From contig JAUIHE010000008.1 in NCBI GenBank assembly GCA_030432195.1, forward strand, positions 1 to 41,568: DNA of 41,568 nt. The letters run 5' to 3'. The DNA comes from Alphaproteobacteria bacterium (GTDB lineage Bacteria; Pseudomonadota; Alphaproteobacteria; UBA7985; JAUIBT01). Under the pieces are notes generated by a model that saw nothing but the letters and a program-made list of their open reading frames with translations, did no database searches and was not told where the DNA came from. Shown piece after piece: positions 7,919 to 15,660 of the stretch. The translations under genes and the position numbers were made by a program. Every line of letters starts with the position of its first letter. The stretch's first letter is position 1.

Positions 7919-8192
7919 CCGATGCATCTGGGGTAGCGCTGGCCAGCCCGCAGTGTCAAGCAGAAAGGAGTTGGCTGACCGGCACCGATCAGTCAGGCGA
8001 CCCGCTCGACTGCGCTACACACCACCCCACTTGCTAGCGGCCTGCGCAAGGTAGGGGCAAGAATTGGGAGGACTTATCCTTGCTTGCGCGCGCCAGGTCT
8101 CTAGACTGCCAGGGCCGCTTGGGCGCTGTGCAGCCAATGCGCCGCGCAGACGTCAAGGGCATAGATAGAGAAAAAGACAGCTAAGAGAGACC

Positions 8193-9032
8193 ATGAGCAT
8201 CATAAAAACCGCCGTTTTCCCCGTAGGTGGCTTGGGCACGCGATTTCTGCCCGCGACCAAAGCCATGCCCAAGGAAATGCTGCCCATTGTCGATACACCC
8301 TTGATCCAGTTCGTCGTTGAAGAAGCCCGCGCCTGTGGCATAGAACGCCTGGTCTTTGTCACCGGGCGCCAAAAGCACGCGATCGAAAACCACTTCGACC
8401 ACATGTACGAGCTGGAAGCCAACCTGGAGGCCAAGTCCAAGACCGAGTACGTCCACTTGGTGCGCCAGCACTTGGGCGAACCTGGAGAAATCTTGTTCAC
8501 GCGCCAAATGCGCCCGGCCGGTCTGGGGCACGCGGTCTGGTGCGCGCGCCACGTGGTACAAGATGCGCCCTTTGCCGTCTTGCTGGCCGACGATTTCATT
8601 GACGCAGAACCTGGCTGTTTGGCCCAAATGATCGCCGCGTTTGAGGCCAACCCCGGCAACTACTTGGCCGCAATGCAAGTCGAGGCCGACAAAGTGGACC
8701 GATACGGCATCGCTGAACCGGCTGACGACCAAGAACCAGAAAGCAAAAGCGTGCGCATTAAGGGTTTGGTCGAAAAGCCAAAACCGGGCGATTCACCGTC
8801 TCGCCTTGCTGTTATTGGGCGCTATGTGCTGATGCCAGAGGTCATGAAGCGCCTCAGCACCCTGGACCCCGGCGCTGGCGGTGAGATCCAGCTCACCGAC
8901 GCGATTGCTGCCGAGATTCCACATTGCCCGACCTATGCTTACCACTTCGATGGTCAACGCTTCGACTGCGGCTCCAAGTTGGGGTTTGTGCAGGCTACCG
9001 CCCACATGTCCGCCAAGCGCGGACTTGTCTAG
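8193..9032 (+). CDS. galU: UTP-glucose-1-phosphate uridylyltransferase
   Basis: Makes UDP-glucose from UTP and glucose-1-phosphate. The 279-aa protein starts with the nucleotide-binding loop VFPVGGLGTRFLPATKAMPKEMLP and carries LLADDFID (metal-binding Asp region) and VEKPKPGDSPSRLAVIGRY, all typical of bacterial GalU. The ATG is preceded by an AGAGAG purine run. The next gene on the strand, ugd, uses its product, so the pair supplies UDP-glucuronate for envelope polysaccharides. The gap of 163 bases to ugd contains no recognisable terminator. Confidence 0.96.
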   Translation: MSIIKTAVFPVGGLGTRFLPATKAMPKEMLPIVDTPLIQFVVEEARACGIERLVFVTGRQKHAIENHFDHMYELEANLEAKSKTEYVHLVRQHLGEPGEILFTRQMRPAGLGHAVWCARHVVQDAPFAVLLADDFIDAEPGCLAQMIAAFEANPGNYLAAMQVEADKVDRYGIAEPADDQEPESKSVRIKGLVEKPKPGDSPSRLAVIGRYVLMPEVMKRLSTLDPGAGGEIQLTDAIAAEIPHCPTYAYHFDGQRFDCGSKLGFVQATAHMSAKRGLV

Positions 9033-9195
9033 CAGGCGGGCCTAACGAACCGATACAGCAGGCGCGGCAGCCTGGGGGCTTGCGCTTGCCGGTCCGATGG
9101 CGCAAAAACCAGCCTAATCGAGTTGCGGCCAAGGCGGGCGAAAAGCCCGGCAGGCCCCACGGCTCCCAACACAGCGAAATACGGGTTCGTCTTCC

Positions 9196-10512
9196 ATGAA
9201 AATTGCGATGGTCGGTGCAGGCTACGTCGGCTTGGTCTCTGGCGTTTGTTTCTCTGATTTCGGCCACACCGTTGTTTGCGTCGAAAAAGACGAGAACAAG
9301 CTCGCCAAGCTGCGTGACGGACAGGTGCCTATCTACGAACCCGGTCTGGATCAGTTGTTGGAAAAGAACATGGCTGGCGGGCATTTGAGCTTTACGGGCG
9401 ACCTAGCCGCAGCCCTAGTGGACGCCGATGCCTGCTTCATTGCGGTTGGAACCCCCACTCGACGCGGCGATGGGCACGCCGACCTGTCTTACGTCCTGGA
9501 GAGCGCGCGCGAAATTGCCGATGCCATGCCTGAAGACTTGGTGGTGGTCATCAAGTCCACGGTGCCCGTCGGCACCAACCGCAAGGTCGCCGAAACAATT
9601 CGCCAACAGCGCCCCGGTGCGGCCTTCCACATGGCCTCCAACCCAGAATTTTTGCGCGAAGGCGTTGCCATTGCTGACTTCACCCGCCCGGACCGGGTGG
9701 TCGTTGGTCTAGAAAGCGAGCACGCAGAGGCGGTCTTGCGCGCCATTTACCGCCCGATCACCTCTCGCCAAACGCCTTTGTTGGTCTCAGATCCCGAGAC
9801 AGCCGAGCTCATAAAATACGCCTCCAACTCCTTTTTGGCGATGAAGATCACCTTCATCAACGAAGTCGCTAACCTGTGCGAGCGCGTCGGCGGCGATGTC
9901 GAAACCGTGGCTCACGGCATCGGCTTGGACAGCCGTATAGGCGAGCGTTTCCTAAATGCTGGGCCGGGTTATGGCGGCTCATGTTTTCCAAAAGACACCA
10001 TTGCATTTGCTCAAACGGGACGCGATGCCGGTGCCGTACAAAGTCTGGTCGAGGCCACCATCCTTTCAAACGATCAGCGCAAGTCTGCCATGGCGGACAA
10101 GATTATTCAGGCCTGCGGCGGCGATGTCCGAGGCAAGCGTATCGCGATTCTAGGCGTAACCTTCAAGCCTGAGACCGACGACATGCGCGACGCTCCCAGT
10201 CTGACCATCGTGCCAGCCTTGCAAGCGGCCGGCGCCCAGGTTGTGGCTTGCGATCCCCAGGCGGCCCACGAAGCGCGCGATATGTTACCAGGTGCAAGCT
10301 GGAGCAATGGGCCCTATGAAGCCGCCAGCGATGCCGATGCCGTTGTCATTTTGACCGAATGGAACCAATTTCGAGGGCTCAATCTGGCGGAATTGGCCGC
10401 CTGCATGCGCGGCACGACCTTCATCGACCTGCGCAATATTTACAATGCCGACGAGATGGACGCCGCCGGTCTGGACTATTGGCCCGTTGGTAAGCGCCCC
10501 AGCTTGAGCTAG
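9196..10512 (+). CDS. ugd: UDP-glucose 6-dehydrogenase
   Basis: NAD-dependent two-step oxidation of UDP-glucose to UDP-glucuronate. The Rossmann loop is GAGYVGLVSG near the start, and the catalytic cysteine is C263 in GPGYGGSCFPKDT. The central KYASNSFLAMKITFINEVAN helix and the C-terminal GVTFKPETDDMRDAPS stretch are characteristic of the family. The length of 438 aa is standard. There is no clear Shine-Dalgarno sequence before the ATG. It follows galU, the source of its substrate, and ends before a bidirectional terminator. Confidence 0.97.
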   Translation: MKIAMVGAGYVGLVSGVCFSDFGHTVVCVEKDENKLAKLRDGQVPIYEPGLDQLLEKNMAGGHLSFTGDLAAALVDADACFIAVGTPTRRGDGHADLSYVLESAREIADAMPEDLVVVIKSTVPVGTNRKVAETIRQQRPGAAFHMASNPEFLREGVAIADFTRPDRVVVGLESEHAEAVLRAIYRPITSRQTPLLVSDPETAELIKYASNSFLAMKITFINEVANLCERVGGDVETVAHGIGLDSRIGERFLNAGPGYGGSCFPKDTIAFAQTGRDAGAVQSLVEATILSNDQRKSAMADKIIQACGGDVRGKRIAILGVTFKPETDDMRDAPSLTIVPALQAAGAQVVACDPQAAHEARDMLPGASWSNGPYEAASDADAVVILTEWNQFRGLNLAELAACMRGTTFIDLRNIYNADEMDAAGLDYWPVGKRPSLS

Positions 10513-10547
10513 CGCGCGCGCCTTGGTCCGCCATCGCACAACAAGAA

Positions 10548-10583
10548 AACGCCCGGCTGCGGATCAAATCGCGACCGGGCGTT
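10548..10583. terminator. bidirectional terminator between ugd and argG
   Basis: AACGCCCGG and CCGGGCGTT form a perfect nine-base stem around an 18-base spacer. On the minus strand it is followed by TTTTCTTG, a better T-tract for argG; on the plus strand the tail is CTGTCTT for ugd. Confidence 0.8.
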
Positions 10584-10607
10584 CTGTCTTCAACGCAGCA
10601 ATGCGGC

Positions 10608-11843
10608 CTACTTGACCGACAGATTGCGCATTTGGTTGAGGCGCAGGCGCAACGCATTCAATTTGATAAAGCCGGCCGCATCCTGTTGATTATAAACGCT
10701 ATCTTCTTCGAAGGTCACGTATTCTTGGCTGTAGAGCGAATTGGGTGACTGACGTCCCACGACGGTTGCGCTTCCTTTGTAGAGCTTGAGGCGAACGTCA
10801 CCGCTGACGCGTTCTTGGCTCTTGTCAATCAGCGCTTGCAGCATTTCACGCTCCGGGCTGAACCAGAATCCATTGTAAATCAGCTCAGCATACTGGGGCA
10901 TGATCTGGTCCTTCAGGTGCATCGCGCCGCGATCCAGGGTCAGGCTCTCCATACCCCGGTGGGCGGCCAGCAAAATCGTGCCGCCGGGTGTCTCATAGAC
11001 GCCGCGAGATTTCATGCCGACAAAACGGTTCTCCACCAAGTCCAGGCGACCAATACCATTGGCACCAGCCAACTCGTTGAGGCGGGTCAGCAAGCTGGCG
11101 GGCGACAAGGGCTCACCGTCGATAGCGACTGCATCGCCATGTTCAAACGATATGGTGATATAAGTTGGTTGGTCGGGCGCCTCTTCGGGGCTAACCGAGC
11201 GCGAGTAGACATATTCGGGAGCTTCGTCCCAAGGATCTTCCAACACCTTACCTTCGGCAGAGATGTGCAGCAGGTTGGCATCGACAGAAAATGGCGCTTC
11301 GCCGCGCTTGTCCTTGGCGATCGGAATCTGGTGCTGCTCGGCAAAGGCAATCAGCTTGGTGCGAGAGTTCAAATCCCACTCGCGCCAGGGCGCAATCACC
11401 TTGATATCGGGTTGCAGCGCGTAATAGCCCAGCTCAAAACGGACCTGGTCGTTGCCCTTGCCAGTCGCACCGTGGCTAACAGCATCGGCGCCGACCTTTT
11501 GCGCGATCTCGATCTGCTTCTTGGAGATCAGGGGGCGGGCGATCGAAGTGCCCAACAAGTAGGTGCCTTCGTACAGCGTGTTGGCGCGGAACATGGGGAA
11601 GACATAATCACGCACGAATTCTTCGCGCAGATCTTCGATGAAGATGTTCTCCGGCTTGATGCCCAGCATCTCGGCCTTCTTGCGGGCGGGCTCCAGCTCC
11701 TCACCCTGGCCCAAGTCGGCGGTAAAGGTCACGACTTCGGCTTGGTATTCGGTCTGCAACCACTTGAGAATGACCGAAGTATCCAGGCCACCGGAATAGG
11801 CCAGAACGACTTTTGAGACGCTGTTTTCAGACGATGCGGACAC
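10608..11843 (-). CDS. argG: argininosuccinate synthase
   Basis: ATP-dependent condensation of citrulline and aspartate, the penultimate step of arginine synthesis. The pyrophosphatase-type P-loop is [38 protein letters not shown] and the C-terminal [20 protein letters not shown] region are also typical. I prefer a GTG start at 11841-11843 because an AAGGAG site lies about ten bases upstream, giving 411 aa; a TTG further upstream (11882) would add 13 residues and lacks a comparable site. It stands alone between ugd and the divergent acc genes. Confidence 0.95.
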   Translation of the reverse strand: MSASSENSVSKVVLAYSGGLDTSVILKWLQTEYQAEVVTFTADLGQGEELEPARKKAEMLGIKPENIFIEDLREEFVRDYVFPMFRANTLYEGTYLLGTSIARPLISKKQIEIAQKVGADAVSHGATGKGNDQVRFELGYYALQPDIKVIAPWREWDLNSRTKLIAFAEQHQIPIAKDKRGEAPFSVDANLLHISAEGKVLEDPWDEAPEYVYSRSVSPEEAPDQPTYITISFEHGDAVAIDGEPLSPASLLTRLNELAGANGIGRLDLVENRFVGMKSRGVYETPGGTILLAAHRGMESLTLDRGAMHLKDQIMPQYAELIYNGFWFSPEREMLQALIDKSQERVSGDVRLKLYKGSATVVGRQSPNSLYSQEYVTFEEDSVYNQQDAAGFIKLNALRLRLNQMRNLSVK

Positions 11844-12072
11844 GGGCGAAAGGCTCCTTGCGCTTGGAATGGGGATTTTCAAAAGGGATTAGCGCAGCTG
11901 CGGCCCAAAGGCATCCTTTTTCTTCCAGCGCGACGCAGCGAGGCGGCTTCATCCTTGCTTGCACCGCGATGCTGCGGGTTTGCGTGCCTTAGGCCACCGC
12001 TTAGGGTCTTGCGCCAACTGCCGTGACCGCGTATCCCTTCGGGCCAAAGTATAAATCTGCCAGGAAGCCCTC

Positions 12073-12567
12073 ATGTCGGAAACAACAACCAAACTCACGA
12101 CGGAAGAACGCAACGCCTTGTTGGAAAAGCTCGCAGAGCTGGTGGTCGAGGCTGACTTGACCGAAATCTCCTACAGCGAAAACGATATGGAAGTCGTGTT
12201 GAGCCGACAGGCCACCGTAGCGCCGATGCCCGCCATGGGCTATGCCCCCGCCCCCGTAGCCGCTCCGGCGGCCCCAGCGCCTGCTGCTGCTAGCGCCGCA
12301 CCGGCCGCCCCGGCGGCTGCGCCAACCGCAGATGCTGATGCCATCAAGGCGCCGATGGTCGGCACGGTTTACCTGGCCTCCTCGCCTGATGCGGAGCCTT
12401 TCGTCAAGGTCGGCGATAGCGTCAAGGAAGGTCAAACCTTGCTGATTATTGAGGCGATGAAGGTCATGAACCCCTTGCCCAGCCCCAAATCTGGCACGGT
12501 CAAGGCTATCCTGGTCGAAAATGGCGAGCCAATCGAGTACGATCAGCCCTTGATCGCAATTGCTTAG
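12073..12567 (+). CDS. accB: biotin carboxyl carrier protein of acetyl-CoA carboxylase
   Basis: Carries the biotin for acetyl-CoA carboxylase, the first step of fatty acid synthesis. The biotinylated lysine is K130 in EAMKVMN. A long Ala/Pro-rich linker (about residues 48-88) separates a short N-terminal helical domain from the C-terminal biotinyl domain, the normal layout. The ATG has an AGGAAG site six bases upstream. It is followed after about 100 bases by accC, whose product carboxylates it. Confidence 0.97.
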   Translation: MSETTTKLTTEERNALLEKLAELVVEADLTEISYSENDMEVVLSRQATVAPMPAMGYAPAPVAAPAAPAPAAASAAPAAPAAAPTADADAIKAPMVGTVYLASSPDAEPFVKVGDSVKEGQTLLIIEAMKVMNPLPSPKSGTVKAILVENGEPIEYDQPLIAIA

Positions 12568-12670
12568 TGCTCTCGGCGCCTAGCGCTGCTGTTGTCGTGC
12601 GCTAGTGGTGCTGGCGCTGCTGGTCACTCCAGTTGGACGCGCTGCCAACGTTCTAACCTCAAGGCCTGTC

Positions 12671-14011
12671 ATGTTTGAACAAATCCTCATCGCCCACCGC
12701 GGAGAAATCGGCCTCAGGGTCTTGCGTGCCTGCCAGGAGCTGGGCATTCAAACCGTGGCGATCTACTCCAAGGCGGATGCACAGTCTATGCACGTGCGCC
12801 TGGCCGACGAAGCTATGTGCATCGGCCCTGCCCCCTCCAGCAAATCCTATCTGGATATGCGCGCCATCATGACCGTCGCGCATCTGGCGGACGTCGATGC
12901 CGTCCACCCAGGCATCGGTTTCTTGTCAGAGAACGCGGCATTTGCAGAAAGTGTCGAGCGCTCCAGCATGGCCTTCATCGGCCCAACCCCCGAACACATC
13001 CGCCTTATGGGCGATAAGGTCGCTGCCAAAGACGCGGCGATTAAGGTTGGCCTACCGGTTGTTCCGGGCTCCGACGGCGAGCTGACCAGCCTGGACGATG
13101 CCCGCAAGACCGCCGAGCGTATTGGCTACCCCGTGCTGATCAAGGCCGCCGCTGGCGGTGGCGGGCGCGGCATGAAGGTCGCCGAGGATGCGAGCCAGAT
13201 CGACGATGCCTATAACCTGGCGCGCTCAGAGGCCAAGTCGGCCTTCGGCAACGACGCGGTTTACATGGAAAAGTACCTGGCGGACCCGCGTCACATCGAA
13301 ATCCAAATCATCGCCGACGAGCACGGCAACGTGGTGCATCTGGGTGAGCGCGACTGCTCGGTCCAACGCCGCCACCAAAAGCTGATCGAAGAAGCGCCCT
13401 CGCCTGCCCTGCAAGACGCCCAACGCAAGCAGTTGGGGCTGCACACAGCGGCATCGATCGCCAAACTAGGCTATCGCGGCGTTGGCACGGTCGAATACCT
13501 GTATGAAAATGGCGAATTCTATTTCATCGAAATGAACACCCGCTTGCAAGTTGAGCACCCGGTGACCGAAATGATTACCGGTATCGACCTGGTGCAAGAG
13601 CAGATCCGCGTTGCCGCTGGCCTTCCACTGGCGTTTACGCAAGAGGACGTAACGTTCTCTGGTCACGCGATCGAGTGCCGTATCAACGCTGAAGACCCGG
13701 ACACCTTTGTCCCCAGCCCGGGCAAGATTGCCGAGTTGCACGCCCCTGGCGGCATGGGTGTCCGCTTTGATAGTCACGCCTACGCGGGCTATGCCATTCC
13801 ACCCTACTACGATTCCCTGATTGGCAAGCTGATCGTTCACGCCCCGTCGCGCGAAGAAGCGATTATCCGCATGAAGCGCGCATTGCGCGAAGCGGCCTTT
13901 GGCGGCGTGAAGACGGTTATTCCTTTGCACGAGCGCATGCTGGACGCCGAAGAATTCCGCGACGGCAGCTATACCATCAAATGGCTGGAGCGATGGATGG
14001 ATGAACGCTGA
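12671..14011 (+). CDS. accC: biotin carboxylase of acetyl-CoA carboxylase
   Basis: ATP-grasp enzyme that carboxylates biotin on AccB. The 446-aa protein has K158, the Gly-rich loop AAAGGGGRGMKV (from 159), HIEIQIIAD, ERDCSVQRRHQKLIEEAPSP and EMNTRLQVEHPVTEMITGIDLV. The chosen ATG (12671) gives the family start MFEQILIAHRGEI; an open frame continues upstream to 12605 but adds only unrelated sequence. One oddity: the usual IANRGEIA near the N-terminus reads IAHRGEIG, an Asn-to-His change in a normally invariant stretch. The 3' end overlaps aat by 11 bases. Confidence 0.96.
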   Translation: MFEQILIAHRGEIGLRVLRACQELGIQTVAIYSKADAQSMHVRLADEAMCIGPAPSSKSYLDMRAIMTVAHLADVDAVHPGIGFLSENAAFAESVERSSMAFIGPTPEHIRLMGDKVAAKDAAIKVGLPVVPGSDGELTSLDDARKTAERIGYPVLIKAAAGGGGRGMKVAEDASQIDDAYNLARSEAKSAFGNDAVYMEKYLADPRHIEIQIIADEHGNVVHLGERDCSVQRRHQKLIEEAPSPALQDAQRKQLGLHTAASIAKLGYRGVGTVEYLYENGEFYFIEMNTRLQVEHPVTEMITGIDLVQEQIRVAAGLPLAFTQEDVTFSGHAIECRINAEDPDTFVPSPGKIAELHAPGGMGVRFDSHAYAGYAIPPYYDSLIGKLIVHAPSREEAIIRMKRALREAAFGGVKTVIPLHERMLDAEEFRDGSYTIKWLERWMDER

Positions 14012-14663
14012 GCTGATCCTCGCCGCCTACCAGCAGGGGATATTCCCCATGGCCGAAGATCGCGAAAGCGACTACATCCGATGGGTGCGCCCGGATTATC
14101 GGGGCATCCTGCTCACCCATCTAGCGCACGTACCCACCAAATTGCGCCAGGTCGTGCGCAAACAGGTCATTGTCCAGCAAAACCTTCGCTTGACGGCCAG
14201 CACCTGTTTTCGTGAGGTCATGCTTGCTTGCTCGGAGACCAAGCCCGGGCGTGAGACGACCTGGATCAACGACGCGATCTTGGACACCTACTGCGAGCTG
14301 GCCGAGGACGGCCACGCTCAATCAATCGAGGTTTGGCAGGGCGACGATCTGGTCGGCGGCCTTTATGGCGTCCACATCGGTGGCGCCTTCTTTGGCGAGA
14401 GCATGTTCTCACGCGCCAGCAACACGTCGAAGGTGGCCATGGTCGGCCTGTTGTCTTGCCTGCAAGGTTCAGGCATTCCGCTCCTCGACACGCAGTTTTG
14501 GACCCCCCATCTAGCCCAATTTGGCGTCGATGAAGTGCCCGACGCTCAATACCAAGCCCTGCTGGAAGAGGCCCTGATGATCCGCGCGCCGTTTGAAAGC
14601 TGCCTATCACCTGCGGACCTTGGCGAATTCTTGGACGATCTGGCCCCCACGCAGCCCGACTAA
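14001..14663 (+). CDS. aat: leucyl/phenylalanyl-tRNA-protein transferase
   Basis: Adds Leu or Phe from aminoacyl-tRNA to N-terminal Arg or Lys of proteins, marking them for the ClpS/ClpAP N-degron route. Family features seen: LILAAYQQGIFPMAE at the start, WVRPDYRGIL, GLYGVHIGGAFFGESMFSRASNTSKVAM and LLDTQFWTPHLAQFG. The length of 220 aa is normal. The ATG lies within the last codons of accC (11-base overlap, different frame), so translation is probably coupled. An accB-accC-aat order is common in Alphaproteobacteria. Confidence 0.95.
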   Translation: MNAELILAAYQQGIFPMAEDRESDYIRWVRPDYRGILLTHLAHVPTKLRQVVRKQVIVQQNLRLTASTCFREVMLACSETKPGRETTWINDAILDTYCELAEDGHAQSIEVWQGDDLVGGLYGVHIGGAFFGESMFSRASNTSKVAMVGLLSCLQGSGIPLLDTQFWTPHLAQFGVDEVPDAQYQALLEEALMIRAPFESCLSPADLGEFLDDLAPTQPD

Positions 14664-14918
14664 CAAAAGTCTAGAACACTACATGGGGGGCGGTTGGCGG
14701 CGACGGTCAGTGTAGGGCTTGTGTGCGCCAATTCTTGTACTCGGCCCTGAACCGCTGCGCGTTGGGATTGATCCATCTCAAAAAATAGGGCAGTTTGAAA
14801 CATGACAGATCAAGTCCAACCTGCCCGCGACGGAATGTGACAAGGGGGGAGCGTTAAAGCCCCTCAACAAATCCGATCGCAAAAAACAAAAAACGGGCAT
14901 TTCAGGGAGCAACCAGCC

Positions 14919-15338
14919 ATGCAACCAGTCGTTCTGGTGGCTGAAGACGAGACCAGTATCGTCGAGTCTTTAAACTTTATTCTGCGTCGCGCAGGTGCGG
15001 ATGTGCGCATTTCCTACGACGGCGAGCAGGCTATCCGTGACATCGCCAACGTCCGCCCTCACGCGGTGGTCCTGGACATCATGATGCCGCGGAAGGACGG
15101 GTTTGAGGTCCTAAAAGCCACGCGCGCAAACCCTGATCTTGCGGGCCTGCCGATTGTCGTGTTGACCGCCAAAGGCCAAGAAAGCGACCGGGAAAAGGCC
15201 GAAGCTCTGGGGGCAACCGCCTTTATGACCAAACCCTTTTCCAACGCCGAGGTTGTCGAAACCGTCATGGCCCTGGCAGAAAATCGGCTCTCTGAGTGCC
15301 AGGTGCAAGAGGCCCATCCGGTCCATGCCGACAGCTGA
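14919..15338 (+). CDS. single-domain response regulator
   Basis: A 139-aa receiver with no output domain. The acidic pair E9/D10 and the phospho-acceptor D53 (VVLDIMMPRKDG) are present, as are the switch residue in VVLTAKGQ and the conserved lysine in TKPFS. About 20 tail residues follow the receiver fold. The ATG has a GGGAG site. Its 3' end overlaps the next small gene, which in turn overlaps the symporter-kinase, so the three form one unit. It is the likely phosphate acceptor of that kinase, acting by protein contact or passing phosphate on. Confidence 0.9.
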   Translation: MQPVVLVAEDETSIVESLNFILRRAGADVRISYDGEQAIRDIANVRPHAVVLDIMMPRKDGFEVLKATRANPDLAGLPIVVLTAKGQESDREKAEALGATAFMTKPFSNAEVVETVMALAENRLSECQVQEAHPVHADS

Positions 15339-15660
15339 AAACGCGACTGAGACCGACGAGCGGCAAACGCTGAAGGCGCGCGCGCTGGCGCCCGAAGGGC
15401 CGCTGACGACGCGCCCAGCCGCTACCCTGCCCCCGGCCTTGCCGCGCTCACCCCAGCGCAGCTTGCTCATGCCGGCAATCTTCTTGTTCCTAGTCTCTTC
15501 CCCGGCGGTCTATTCGCTGCACACCGCAAGTCAAGAGCTGTCACCCTGGATCCTGCTGGCCTATCTGTTCGTCGTCTGGGCGGCGGGAATTTTCTTAGCC
15601 TTTCGCGGTCGCCGCGGCCTAAGAAGTAGCAGCAAATCTGGGTGGTCCAGCCGTGTTTAG
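15325..15660 (+). CDS. small two-helix membrane protein of the symporter-kinase operon
   Basis: A 111-aa protein with about 47 polar residues, then two membrane helices (about 49-66 LLMPAIFLFLVSSPAVYSL and 73-92 SPWILLAYLFVVWAAGIFLA) and a basic tail. No known domain is recognised with confidence. Its size, its two helices and its position directly before an SSS-domain protein recall the small partner subunits (DUF4212/DUF485 type) of sodium-solute symporters; this is inference. The ATG at 15325 overlaps the regulator gene by 14 bases, and its stop overlaps the GTG of the kinase by eight, arguing for coupled translation. Confidence 0.7.
   Translation: MPTAENATETDERQTLKARALAPEGPLTTRPAATLPPALPRSPQRSLLMPAIFLFLVSSPAVYSLHTASQELSPWILLAYLFVVWAAGIFLAFRGRRGLRSSSKSGWSSRV

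Noticed and set aside
10815-11816. 333-codon open frame antisense to argG
   Set aside because: It mirrors argG codon for codon, lacks a ribosome-binding site and has no recognisable domain; argG motifs on the other strand are complete.
14664-14918. Possible gene between aat and the response regulator
   Set aside because: No frame on either strand has a start signal or recognisable sequence; only a weak GGGG/CCCC stem near 14850 is seen.
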